Below are positions 1 through 8,931 of a stretch of 10,749 nucleotides of DNA, in pieces. A program made the position numbers and the translations under genes. The notes below the pieces were generated by a model. That model was not told where the DNA came from. It saw only the letters and a program-made list of their open reading frames with translations, and ran no database searches. Source of the DNA: JAABSP01 sp011390135 (lineage in GTDB: Bacteria; Desulfobacterota; Desulfobacteria; Desulfobacterales; JAABSP01); NCBI GenBank assembly GCA_011390135.1, contig JAABSZ010000134.1, forward strand, positions 1 to 10,749, in the 5' to 3' direction. Position 1 is the first letter of the stretch, and each line of letters starts with the position of its first letter.

Positions 1-21
1 AAGCGGGAGATCTGGGAGTAA
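1..21 (+). CDS. Possible last codons of an upstream gene
   Basis: Read from base 1, the sequence gives K-R-E-I-W-E followed by TAA at 19-21. The ribosome binding site of the next gene (AGAGGAG, 21-27) starts directly on this stop. That arrangement is typical of the junction between two genes of an operon, so an upstream co-transcribed gene is plausible. Seven codons are too few to identify a product, and a stop in one of three frames this close to an edge could be chance. Confidence 0.25.
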   Translation, partial: KREIWE

Positions 22-34
22 GAGGAGAAAAGCG

Positions 35-1327
35 ATGGAGTGCTGGGATTTCAAACAGGAGTGCATGAACCGGGAGAGCATCGGGCAACTGCAGCTCGAA
101 CGGCTCCAGGCCACCCTTCACCGGGTCTATAAAAATGTGAGCCACTACCGGCAGACCTTCAGAGAGATCGACTTCATGCCGGAGGATCTGAGCAGCCTCG
201 ACGACTTCCGGCGGCTTCCCCATACGAGCCGGCAGGTGCTGATGGAGAACTACCCCTATGGGATGTTCGCGGTCCCCCTCCGGGAGGTGGTGCGGCTCCA
301 TACGCCGGCGCTGAACATCGACGAGCCCGTGGTGATCGGCTTCACCGCAAACGATCTGGACAACTGGGCCGAGCTGACCGCAAGAAACCTTTCGGCCGTG
401 GGCGTGGGCAAGGATGACGTGGTGCAGATATCCCTCACCTTCGGCAGCGTCACGGGCCCCTTTGGGGTGCAGTTGGGCGCGGAACGGATCGGCGCATCCG
501 TGATCCCCATGTCGAGCGGCCGGCACAGCTCCCAGGTCCAGATCCTGCGGGATTTCAGAACCACCACACTCGTTTCGGCTCCGACATTTGCCCTGCGCCT
601 CTACCGGACCATGATGGAGCAGGAGATCGACCCCAAGACCCTGCAGCTCCGCATCGGGATCTTCGGGGCAGAGCCCTGGTCCGAATCGATCCGGGACGAT
701 ATCGAAGAGAAGCTCCACATCACCGCAACGGACATGTACGGCCTCACAGAGGTCTTCGGCCCCGGCGTCGCGTGGGAGTGCAGTGAAAAACAGGGGCTCC
801 ACATCCCCGAGGACCATTTTCTGGCCGAGATCATCGACCCGGATACCGGAGAGCCGGTCCCGGACGGCCAAGAAGGGGAGCTGGTGCTCACCACCCTCAC
901 CAAGGAGGCCTTTCCCCTGATCCGGTACCGCACCGGGGATTTGACCCGGATGCTGACAGGGGACTGCCCCTGCGGCCGCTCCCACCTGCGGATCGACCGG
1001 ATTCTGCGGCGCTGCGACAATGTCTTTGTCATGGGCGGCTCCCGGATCATCCCGGAGCAGATCGGAAAGATCCTCAACCGGATCAGCGGGGCCGCGCCCA
1101 ATTTTCAGCTTCTGGTGGAGCGGGAGGAAGACCGGGATCGGCTCGATGTCCTGGTGGAGATCTCCAATGATTTATTCTTCGACCAGATGAAGAAACAGCG
1201 CCGGTTTGTGGAGGATCTGCACAGCGCGCTCTCCGAGTTTCTCGGCTGGGAGGTGGGGGTCCGGCTGGTGGAGGCAGGTACATTTGACCCGGCTCAACCG
1301 GTGGTCGATAAGAGAAATATCCGCTAA
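35..1327 (+). CDS. PaaK-family (phenylacetate-CoA ligase-like) protein with degenerate active site
   Basis: This 430-residue protein aligns along its whole length with phenylacetate-CoA ligases (PaaK, ANL adenylate-forming superfamily), which activate aryl acids with ATP and then load CoA. Retained family features are the N-terminal LQLERLQATLHRVY segment, YPYGMFAVP (73-81), GAERIGASVIP (148-158), MYGLTEVFGPGVAWEC (234-249), EGELVLTTLTKEAFPLIRYRTGD (280-302) and CPCGRSH (311-317). The phosphate-binding loop, usually SSGTTGKPT after the conserved RIH/RLH, is replaced by PALNIDEPV (91-99) with no gap. The usual GRSDD hinge reads RRCDN (325-329). The C-terminal EGKAKR segment carrying the catalytic lysine is deleted, leaving FDPAQPVVDKR (417-427). 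The reading frame is intact and of normal length, so this looks like a maintained pseudoenzyme or a changed activity rather than a decaying gene. The start is supported by AGAGGAG at 21-27, seven bases before the ATG. Substrate and function are unknown. Confidence 0.85.
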   Translation: MECWDFKQECMNRESIGQLQLERLQATLHRVYKNVSHYRQTFREIDFMPEDLSSLDDFRRLPHTSRQVLMENYPYGMFAVPLREVVRLHTPALNIDEPVVIGFTANDLDNWAELTARNLSAVGVGKDDVVQISLTFGSVTGPFGVQLGAERIGASVIPMSSGRHSSQVQILRDFRTTTLVSAPTFALRLYRTMMEQEIDPKTLQLRIGIFGAEPWSESIRDDIEEKLHITATDMYGLTEVFGPGVAWECSEKQGLHIPEDHFLAEIIDPDTGEPVPDGQEGELVLTTLTKEAFPLIRYRTGDLTRMLTGDCPCGRSHLRIDRILRRCDNVFVMGGSRIIPEQIGKILNRISGAAPNFQLLVEREEDRDRLDVLVEISNDLFFDQMKKQRRFVEDLHSALSEFLGWEVGVRLVEAGTFDPAQPVVDKRNIR

Positions 1328-1341
1328 TCGACGTTGTTCCC

Positions 1342-1370
1342 TTGACAGAACCCGCGTTTTTGAATAAAAG
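1342..1370 (+). promoter_or_regulatory. Predicted sigma70-type promoter of folD
   Basis: A perfect -35 box TTGACA (1342-1347) is followed by a 17-base spacer and TAAAAG (1365-1370), four of six matches to the -10 consensus. Transcription would start near 1377, giving folD a leader of about 100 bases. It sits in the 150-base gap after the PaaK-like gene, so folD probably does not depend on the upstream transcript. The AT-rich hairpin AAAAG/CTTTT and the T run nearby could also be a weak terminator for the upstream gene. Confidence 0.6.
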
Positions 1371-1405
1371 AAAGACTTTTAAAGGCTTTTTTTGTGAAAG
1401 ACTTT
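1370..1405 (+). repeat. Three AAAGRCTTT motifs at the predicted folD transcription start
   Basis: GAAAGACTTT occurs exactly at 1370-1379 and 1396-1405, with a one-base variant AAAGGCTTT at 1381-1389 between them. Each motif is a palindrome around its central base (AAAG-N-CTTT). They lie just downstream of the predicted -10 box. The position would suit an operator, but AT-rich leaders can produce such repeats by chance and no regulator is recognised. Confidence 0.4.
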
Positions 1406-1477
1406 ACAAAAAACAGGAAAGAATAAAGGTCAGGCGTCGTAAACAATTAACCACCTAAGAAAAAAAGGAGTGCGAAG

Positions 1478-2386
1478 ATGACGGCAAAGCTCATCAAGGG
1501 TACGGAGATTCGCGAGGAGATCCTGAGCGAGATCGAAAAAGAGGTCAAGGAGATCAAGGAGAAGCACGGAAAGGTTCCGGGGCTCGTCACCATCCTCGTA
1601 GGAGAGAACCCCGCATCGATCTCCTACGTCACCCTGAAGATCAAGACCGCAGACCGGCTCGGGTTCCATGAGATCCAGGACAACCAGTCTGCGGACATCG
1701 CGGAGGCCGATCTTCTGGCCCTGATCGACAAGTACAACAAGGATGAGGCCATTAACGGCATCCTGGTCCAGCTCCCCCTGCCCAAACATATCGATGAGAA
1801 GAAGATCTTGAACGCGATCGATCCGGACAAGGATGTGGACGGGTTCCATCCGGTCAACGTGGGCCGTCTGATGATCGGCGGCGACGAGGTCAAGTTTCCG
1901 CCCTGCACCCCGGCCGGCATCCAGGAGATGATCATACGCACGGGCGTCGAGACCAGCGGAGCTGAGGTCGTTGTGGTGGGCCGCTCCAACATCGTGGGCA
2001 AACCGATCGCGAACATGATGGTGCAGAAGGGCCCGGGAGCCAACTCCACCGTGACCATCGTCCACACCCGGACAAAGGATCTGGCCGCGCACTGCAAACG
2101 GGCCGACATCCTGATCGTGGCCGCGGGCGTGCCCGGGCTGGTGAAGCCTGAGTGGATCAAACCCGGCTCCTGCGTCATCGACGTCGGCGTCAACCGGGTC
2201 GGCGAGAAGAAGAGTGAGAAGACCGGCAAGATGATTGCGCTGCTGAAGGGCGATGTTGACTTTGACGCGGCCAAGGAGATCGCGGGCTCCATCACTCCGG
2301 TTCCGGGCGGCGTGGGCCCCATGACCATCACCATGCTGATGAAGAACACCCTGAAATCTCTCAAGTACAAACTCGGCATACAATAA
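1478..2386 (+). CDS. folD: FolD, methylenetetrahydrofolate dehydrogenase/cyclohydrolase
   Basis: This 302-residue cytoplasmic enzyme interconverts 5,10-methylene-, methenyl- and 10-formyl-tetrahydrofolate using NADP, supplying one-carbon units for purine, fMet and, in many anaerobes, acetyl-CoA pathway metabolism. The catalytic motifs are present: Y50 and K54 in YVTLK, Q98 in ILVQLPLP, and D121 in PDKDVDGFHP, which correspond to the Tyr52, Lys56, Gln98 and Asp121 positions of E. coli FolD. The dinucleotide-binding signature GRSNIVGKP is at 168-176 and the family C-terminal motif PGGVGPMT at 276-283. Length is normal for a bifunctional FolD. The start is supported by AAGGAG at 1465-1470, seven bases upstream. 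The gene appears to be transcribed alone, with a promoter before it and a stem-loop after it. The one-carbon role is certain; any link to an autotrophic or acetate-oxidising pathway is inference from the likely host. Confidence 0.97.
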   Translation: MTAKLIKGTEIREEILSEIEKEVKEIKEKHGKVPGLVTILVGENPASISYVTLKIKTADRLGFHEIQDNQSADIAEADLLALIDKYNKDEAINGILVQLPLPKHIDEKKILNAIDPDKDVDGFHPVNVGRLMIGGDEVKFPPCTPAGIQEMIIRTGVETSGAEVVVVGRSNIVGKPIANMMVQKGPGANSTVTIVHTRTKDLAAHCKRADILIVAAGVPGLVKPEWIKPGSCVIDVGVNRVGEKKSEKTGKMIALLKGDVDFDAAKEIAGSITPVPGGVGPMTITMLMKNTLKSLKYKLGIQ

Positions 2387-2449
2387 TTTCCATGCAGGTA
2401 ATTACCGTGCAGAGATTATAAAAGCGTAAAAAGACCGCGTGCATTTCAT

Positions 2450-2482
2450 ATACCGGAGGGGAAGTTTTTTCTCTTCCGGTAT
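2450..2482 (+). terminator. Strong stem-loop downstream of folD
   Basis: ATACCGGAGGGG (2450-2461) pairs with CTCTTCCGGTAT (2471-2482) over 12 positions, ten Watson-Crick and two G-U, with a nine-base loop AAGTTTTTT. It lies 63 bases past the folD stop. The T run is in the loop rather than after the stem, so this is not a standard intrinsic terminator; it may mark the folD 3' end or protect the mRNA. Together with the shorter stem at 2507-2523, it fills most of the non-coding gap 2387-2675. Confidence 0.45.
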
Positions 2483-2506
2483 CCCCGATTTGTGCAGCAT
2501 AGCGCA

Positions 2507-2523
2507 CGCAAATTCCTTTTGCG
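2507..2523 (+). other. Small stem-loop in the folD/M23 intergenic region
   Basis: CGCAAA (2507-2512) and TTTGCG (2518-2523) form a perfect 6-bp inverted repeat with a five-base loop TTCCT. It lies between the larger folD stem-loop and the next promoter. It could add to termination or be a binding site; there is no further evidence. Confidence 0.25.
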
Positions 2524-2545
2524 GATGATCAGGAGCAGCGATCGG

Positions 2546-2558
2546 GATTTCGGAAATC
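2546..2558 (+). promoter_or_regulatory. Palindrome GATTTCGGAAATC just upstream of a -35 box
   Basis: GATTTC (2546-2551), a central G, and GAAATC (2553-2558) form a perfect 13-base palindrome ending seven bases before the TTGACA at 2566-2571. An activator or repressor half-site pair often lies at this distance. No regulator family can be named from the sequence. Confidence 0.3.
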
Positions 2559-2565
2559 GGATATA

Positions 2566-2594
2566 TTGACACACCTCCTGGTTGATGTTAATCT
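2566..2594 (+). promoter_or_regulatory. Predicted promoter of the M23 peptidase gene
   Basis: A perfect -35 box TTGACA (2566-2571) is followed by a 17-base spacer and TAATCT (2589-2594). The overlapping GTTAAT (2587-2592, spacer 15) is an alternative -10. Transcription would start near 2600, about 75 bases before the preferred ATG. The perfect -35 box is the main support; the -10 is weak. Confidence 0.45.
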
Positions 2595-2661
2595 ATAAAT
2601 CTTGTGAACCTGTAAAGCAGATATCCGCATGTAGGCTTATTGGTCACATGTAAACCCAGAC

Positions 2662-2667
2662 AGGCGG
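2662..2667 (+). promoter_or_regulatory. Ribosome binding site deciding the M23 peptidase start
   Basis: AGGCGG lies eight bases before the ATG at 2676. The frame also stays open upstream to a TTG at 2640, but that TTG has no purine-rich site before it. From the ATG, the protein begins MKSRFTLFLL, close to its membrane segment. The ATG is therefore preferred. Confidence 0.5.
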
Positions 2668-2675
2668 ATGATATC

Positions 2676-3602
2676 ATGAAATCGAGATTTACCCTTTTCC
2701 TGTTGAGTACTTCGGGCGCTCCGGCATGGCAGTTCACATTTTCCAAAAAGCTGCTGACGGTCATTTCCATCCTATGTTTCCTCTTCCTCGGCCTGATCGG
2801 CGCCGGCATCTACGACTATTACAACCTCAAGACCGCAGCCCTCTACAACCAGTATCTGAAGAACCGCCTTTCGGACCAGGGAGAGAAGATGGCGCTTCAG
2901 CAGGATCAGATCCGCGTCTTTGCCGGCGAGATCGACAACCTGAAAAACGATCTTCTGGCCCTAAACGATTTTGAAAAGAAGATCCGGATCGTTGCCGGCC
3001 TCGATGAGGACGAGGATATGCCGCAGCTCTTCGGCATCGGCGGCGCGGTTCCCGAGGATCTTGCGCCCGGGGCCGATCTTTCGAAAAAGCATTCGACGCT
3101 GATCCGGCGGATGCACGAGCAGGTAGCGGAGATCGACACGGCTCTGATGGTCCAGCAGAAGGGTTTTGCTTCCATCATCGACCATATCGGCAAACAGCGG
3201 AACTTCCTGGCCTCCCGCCCCTCTATCCGGCCCACGGACGGATATATCTCCTCCCCCTTCGGCCACCGGAAATCCCCCTTTACGGGCCTTCCCGAATTCC
3301 ACAGCGGGCTCGACATCGCAAACCGGGAGGGGACCAAAATCCTTGCAACTGCCGACGGAACAGTCACCTATGCCGGCAGTAAGGGCGCGATAGGCAAAAT
3401 GGTCATGATCAATCACGGCTACGGAATGGCCACCCGGTACGGCCATCTCAGCAAGATCCTGAAAAAGTCCGGCGAGCGGGTCAAAAGGGGCGAGACCATC
3501 GCGGAGATGGGCAATACGGGCCGCTCCACCGGCTCCCATGTCCACTATGAGATTCTGCTCAACGGCGTTCCCCTGGACCCGACAGATCACATCCTCAACT
3601 GA
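2676..3602 (+). CDS. Membrane-anchored M23 (LytM-type) peptidoglycan endopeptidase
   Basis: This 308-residue protein is probably anchored in the inner membrane with its body in the periplasm. The N-terminus is short and cationic (KSR, KK), followed by one hydrophobic helix at about 26-46. Residues of about 50-106 are heptad-like and likely a coiled coil, and a second helical stretch spans about 138-180. The C-terminal M23 domain (about 188-308) has the full zinc set, H209 and D213 in FHSGLDIA and H290 in SHVHYE, with catalytic H257 and H288. It should therefore be an active metallo-endopeptidase cutting peptide cross-links, unlike the degenerate EnvC or NlpD activators. The coiled-coil plus LytM layout is common in cell-division or elongation hydrolases. 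It has its own predicted promoter and sits directly upstream of secA, with a 193-base gap that suggests separate transcription. No specific gene name can be assigned. Confidence 0.9.
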   Translation: MKSRFTLFLLSTSGAPAWQFTFSKKLLTVISILCFLFLGLIGAGIYDYYNLKTAALYNQYLKNRLSDQGEKMALQQDQIRVFAGEIDNLKNDLLALNDFEKKIRIVAGLDEDEDMPQLFGIGGAVPEDLAPGADLSKKHSTLIRRMHEQVAEIDTALMVQQKGFASIIDHIGKQRNFLASRPSIRPTDGYISSPFGHRKSPFTGLPEFHSGLDIANREGTKILATADGTVTYAGSKGAIGKMVMINHGYGMATRYGHLSKILKKSGERVKRGETIAEMGNTGRSTGSHVHYEILLNGVPLDPTDHILN

Positions 3603-3716
3603 TCCTAAATTGATATTGGCCATCTTCTCTTAAAATAGAGCGCAGCATCGCCTTCTCCTTTTTACGCAAAATCCCGCTTCATTCCCACCAAAAGAGGCCG
3701 CCCCTTTACAAACCCT

Positions 3717-3746
3717 TCGACAAACTTACCTTTTATATGTTATGGT
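3717..3746 (+). promoter_or_regulatory. Candidate promoter of the secA-clpS-clpA-aat block
   Basis: TCGACA (3717-3722, five of six matches to the -35 box) is followed by an 18-base spacer and TATGGT (3741-3746, four of six to the -10 box). The surrounding region (3711-3780) is clearly more AT-rich than the flanking genes. Transcription would start about 45 bases before the secA ATG. The rest of the 3603-3795 gap shows only a weak imperfect hairpin (3691-3707) and no small reading frame resembling a SecM-type regulator. Confidence 0.35.
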
Positions 3747-3795
3747 TTCCTTTTGAAAAACGAACAAAACCACCATCCAAAGGAATACGCTTTCA

Positions 3796-6318
3796 ATGAT
3801 ATTGAACTTTCTGACCAAGGTTTTCGGAAGCAAGAATGAACGGGAACTGAAACGGCTCTATCCGTATGTGGAGCAGATCAACAGGCTGGAGCCGGAGATA
3901 CAGGCATTGAGCGATGCGGCGCTGCAGGATAAAACCCCGGAACTCAAAGTCCGCTATCAGGAGGGGGAGACCCTGGAAGATCTGCTGCCCGAGGCCTTTG
4001 CCGTGGTCCGCGAGGCATCGGTTCGGGCACTGGGGATGCGCCACTTCGATGTGCAGCTCATCGGCGGGATTGTGCTACATCAGGGTAAGATCGCAGAGAT
4101 GAAGACCGGCGAAGGCAAGACCCTGGTCTCCACCCTGCCGGCCTACCTCAACGCGATCACCGGTAAAGGGGTTCACATCATAACCGTCAACGACTATCTG
4201 GCCCGCCGCGATACCGAGTGGATGGGAAAGATCTACAATTTTCTGGGGATGAGCGTCGGGACAATTCTCCACGGCCTGAACGACGAGGAGCGGAAGGCCT
4301 CCTACGGCGCGGACATCACCTACGGAACCAACAACGAGTTCGGCTTCGACTATCTCCGCGACAACATGAAGTTCGAGCGGGAGGCACTGGTCCAGCGGGA
4401 TCTTCACTTTGCCATCGTGGATGAGGTTGACTCGATCCTGATCGACGAGGCCCGAACCCCGCTGATCATCTCGGGGCAGGCCGAAAAATCGACCGATCTC
4501 TACTACCGGGTCAACCAGCTCATTCCGACCCTGAAGGAGGAGCGGGACTACACCATCGACGAGAAGGCCCGCACCGTCATGATAAACGAAGAGGGGATCG
4601 CGAGTGCCGAGAAATTCTTGAACGTCGAAAACCTCTACGACCCCCAGAATATCGAACTCCTCCACCATGTCAACCAGGGCCTCAAGGCCCATTCTCTTTT
4701 CAAGCGGGATGTTGACTACATCGTCAAAGAGGGCGAGGTGATCATCGTGGACGAGTTCACAGGACGCCTCATGCCGGGCCGGCGCTACAGCGAGGGGCTC
4801 CACCAGGCCCTGGAGGCAAAAGAAGGGGTCAAGATCGAAAACGAGAACCAGACCCTTGCCACCGTAACCTTCCAGAACTACTTTCGGATGTACGGTAAGC
4901 TCTCTGGGATGACCGGAACCGCGGACACCGAGGCGGCCGAGTTCAAGAAGATCTACAACCTCGACGTGGTGCTCATCCCCACCAACATGCCCATGATCCG
5001 GATCGACCATTCCGATATGATCTACAAGACCCGGCCCGAGAAATACAATGCGGTCATGGATGAGATCGAAGACTGCTACCGGCGGGGCCAGCCGGTGCTG
5101 GTGGGAACCGTCTCCATCGACGTCTCGGAACAGTTGAGCATAAAGCTCAAGCGCCGGGGCATCCCCCACTCGGTGCTTAACGCGAAAAACCACGAAAAAG
5201 AGGCCGAGATCGTCTCCCAGGCGGGCCAGGCCAAATCGGTCACCATCTCCACCAACATGGCGGGCCGGGGAACCGACATCGTTCTGGGCGAGGGGGTCCG
5301 GGAGGTTGGGGGGCTGCACATCCTCGGCACGGAGCGGCATGAGAGCCGGCGGATCGACAACCAGCTCCGGGGCCGTTCGGGCCGTCAGGGAGATCCCGGC
5401 TCCTCACGGTTTTACCTGGCTTTGGAAGACGACCTCCTCCGGATCTTCGGCGGAGAGCGGATCAAGAGCCTGATGGAGCGGATGGGCATGGAGGAGGGCG
5501 AGCCGATCGAGAACCGGCTCATCAGCCGCCAGATCGAAGGGGCTCAGGCAAAGGTCGAGGGCCGCAACTTCGATGTCCGGAAGCATCTGCTGGAGTATGA
5601 CGACGTGATGAACCAGCAGCGGGAGGTGATCTACGAACAGCGCCGGGAAGCCCTTCGCGGGGAGAATCTCAAGGAATCGATTCTGGAGATGATCGAAGAC
5701 AAGGCCGAGGAGATCACCGACACCTATGCCAGCGACATGGTTCCCGCGGCTGAATGGGATATGGATGGGCTCAAAGAGGCGATCTTCAAACAGTTCAATT
5801 TTCGTATTGCACTTGACGAGGAGGGTGAAGACGGGTTAAACAAAGAGTTACTAGCCGAGAAGATCGCGACCGCTGCCATCGAACGATACGAGGAAAAAGA
5901 GGCCGACATCGGAGCCGATGAATTCAGAAGAGTGGAAAGACACTTCATGCTGCAGACCATGGACTCCCTGTGGAAGGATCATCTGCTGAGCATGGACCAC
6001 CTCAAGGAGGGGATCGGGCTGCGGGGATATGCCCAGCAGAATCCATTGATCGTCTATAAGAAGGAGGGCTTCGATCTCTTCCAGAACATGATCGCCCGGA
6101 TAAAGGAGGAGGTGCTCGAAATCCTCTTCAGAATCCAGATCATCACCCCCGAGAAGATGGCCGAGCTGAACCGCCCCAAAGAGCAGAATCTGACCTTTCA
6201 GGGTGCGGACAAGGCCGAGGCCAAAAAGCCGGTGAAAAGAGAAGGGGAGAAGGTGGGCAGGAATGTACCCTGTCCCTGCGGCAGCGGAAAGAAATACAAA
6301 AAATGTTGCGGAAGATGA
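3796..6318 (+). CDS. secA: SecA, preprotein translocase ATPase
   Basis: SecA is the motor that pushes unfolded preproteins through the SecYEG channel, cycling between cytoplasm and inner membrane. At 840 residues, this is a usual length. Visible motifs, in order, are Walker A MKTGEGKT (102-109), the DEVD box (209-212) in IVDEVDSILIDEARTP, the preprotein cross-linking region after it, and the second motor domain with MAGRGTD (488-494) and the arginine-finger segment GRSGRQGD (526-533). The scaffold-helix signature YDDVMNQQREVIYEQR follows, and a C-terminal SEC-C zinc motif, CPCGSGKKYKKCC, supplies C826, C828, C837 and C838; this tail binds SecB or phospholipid in known SecA proteins. The start has AAAGGA ending about 11 bases upstream, a little far, but the MILNFLTKVFGSKNERELKR N-terminus is that of the family. 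It is the first gene of a block with clpS, clpA and aat. Confidence 0.98.
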   Translation: MILNFLTKVFGSKNERELKRLYPYVEQINRLEPEIQALSDAALQDKTPELKVRYQEGETLEDLLPEAFAVVREASVRALGMRHFDVQLIGGIVLHQGKIAEMKTGEGKTLVSTLPAYLNAITGKGVHIITVNDYLARRDTEWMGKIYNFLGMSVGTILHGLNDEERKASYGADITYGTNNEFGFDYLRDNMKFEREALVQRDLHFAIVDEVDSILIDEARTPLIISGQAEKSTDLYYRVNQLIPTLKEERDYTIDEKARTVMINEEGIASAEKFLNVENLYDPQNIELLHHVNQGLKAHSLFKRDVDYIVKEGEVIIVDEFTGRLMPGRRYSEGLHQALEAKEGVKIENENQTLATVTFQNYFRMYGKLSGMTGTADTEAAEFKKIYNLDVVLIPTNMPMIRIDHSDMIYKTRPEKYNAVMDEIEDCYRRGQPVLVGTVSIDVSEQLSIKLKRRGIPHSVLNAKNHEKEAEIVSQAGQAKSVTISTNMAGRGTDIVLGEGVREVGGLHILGTERHESRRIDNQLRGRSGRQGDPGSSRFYLALEDDLLRIFGGERIKSLMERMGMEEGEPIENRLISRQIEGAQAKVEGRNFDVRKHLLEYDDVMNQQREVIYEQRREALRGENLKESILEMIEDKAEEITDTYASDMVPAAEWDMDGLKEAIFKQFNFRIALDEEGEDGLNKELLAEKIATAAIERYEEKEADIGADEFRRVERHFMLQTMDSLWKDHLLSMDHLKEGIGLRGYAQQNPLIVYKKEGFDLFQNMIARIKEEVLEILFRIQIITPEKMAELNRPKEQNLTFQGADKAEAKKPVKREGEKVGRNVPCPCGSGKKYKKCCGR

Positions 6319-6344
6319 TCAAAACGGCCTTGAAGAGCGTCTGT

Positions 6345-6659
6345 ATGAGTCCCTATAGTCCGGAACTGGAAGACGAGGTTGTCTCCAAAAGCGAAGAGGA
6401 GATCGACGAACCCTCTCTCTATAAGGTTCTCCTCCACAATGACGACTACACGACTATGGAGTTCGTCGTCGAGATCCTCATGTATGTCTTCAACAAATCG
6501 CCCGAAGATGCCATGCGCATCATGCTCAACGTCCACCGCGATGGGATCGGCGTCTGCGGCGTATATTCATTCGAGGTGGCGGAAACAAAAGTGGATACGG
6601 TCGAGGCTTTGGCCCGCGAGAAGGGCTTTCCACTCAAATGTACGATGGAGGAAGAGTAG
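6345..6659 (+). CDS. clpS: ClpS, N-degron adaptor of ClpA
   Basis: ClpS recognises proteins with N-terminal Leu, Phe, Tyr or Trp and hands them to ClpAP. From this start it has 104 residues (E. coli ClpS has 106). The binding-pocket residues are intact: N32, D33, D34, T36 and gatekeeper M38 in HNDDYTTMEF, plus H64 in NVH, matching N34, D35, D36, T38, M40 and H66 of E. coli. CGVYSFEVAETKV (71-83) is the other family hallmark. The flexible acidic N-terminal tail that engages the ClpA pore is present (1-24). Three in-frame starts exist: 6303 and 6315, which overlap the end of secA, and 6345. I prefer 6345 because it gives the family length and has GAAGAG at 6332-6337, seven bases upstream. The 6315 start would make a four-base ATGA overlap with secA but lacks a properly spaced binding site. 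The gene lies 3 bases before clpA, as expected for partners. Confidence 0.94.
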   Translation: MSPYSPELEDEVVSKSEEEIDEPSLYKVLLHNDDYTTMEFVVEILMYVFNKSPEDAMRIMLNVHRDGIGVCGVYSFEVAETKVDTVEALAREKGFPLKCTMEEE

Positions 6660-6662
6660 ACC

Positions 6663-8912
<2,250 letters not shown>

Positions 8913-8931
8913 AAAAGAAGCTGCACTTTCG

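Noticed and set aside
1430..2383. 317-codon open frame on the minus strand opposite folD
   Set aside because: It mirrors folD almost exactly, has no recognisable family features, and is rich in His, Asp, Leu and Gly as expected for the antisense of a GC-rich gene.
2640..2675. TTG at 2640 as the start of the M23 peptidase
   Set aside because: It would add 12 residues including a Cys with no hydrophobic stretch before it, and it lacks an upstream binding site, while the ATG at 2676 has one.
3691..3707. Imperfect hairpin AAAGAGG/CCCCTTT as a terminator of the M23 gene
   Set aside because: There are only six pairs with an internal A-C mismatch and no T run after it; it is too weak to call.
3603..3795. 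Possible SecM-like arrest peptide controlling secA
   Set aside because: The gap has no small frame with a binding site, and the C-terminus of the upstream M23 protein has no arrest-like motif; it also has a clear enzyme role.
4075..5340. 421-codon open frame on the minus strand inside secA
   Set aside because: It lies wholly opposite a strongly conserved secA region, and its length is explained by codon bias; no motif or ribosome binding site supports it.
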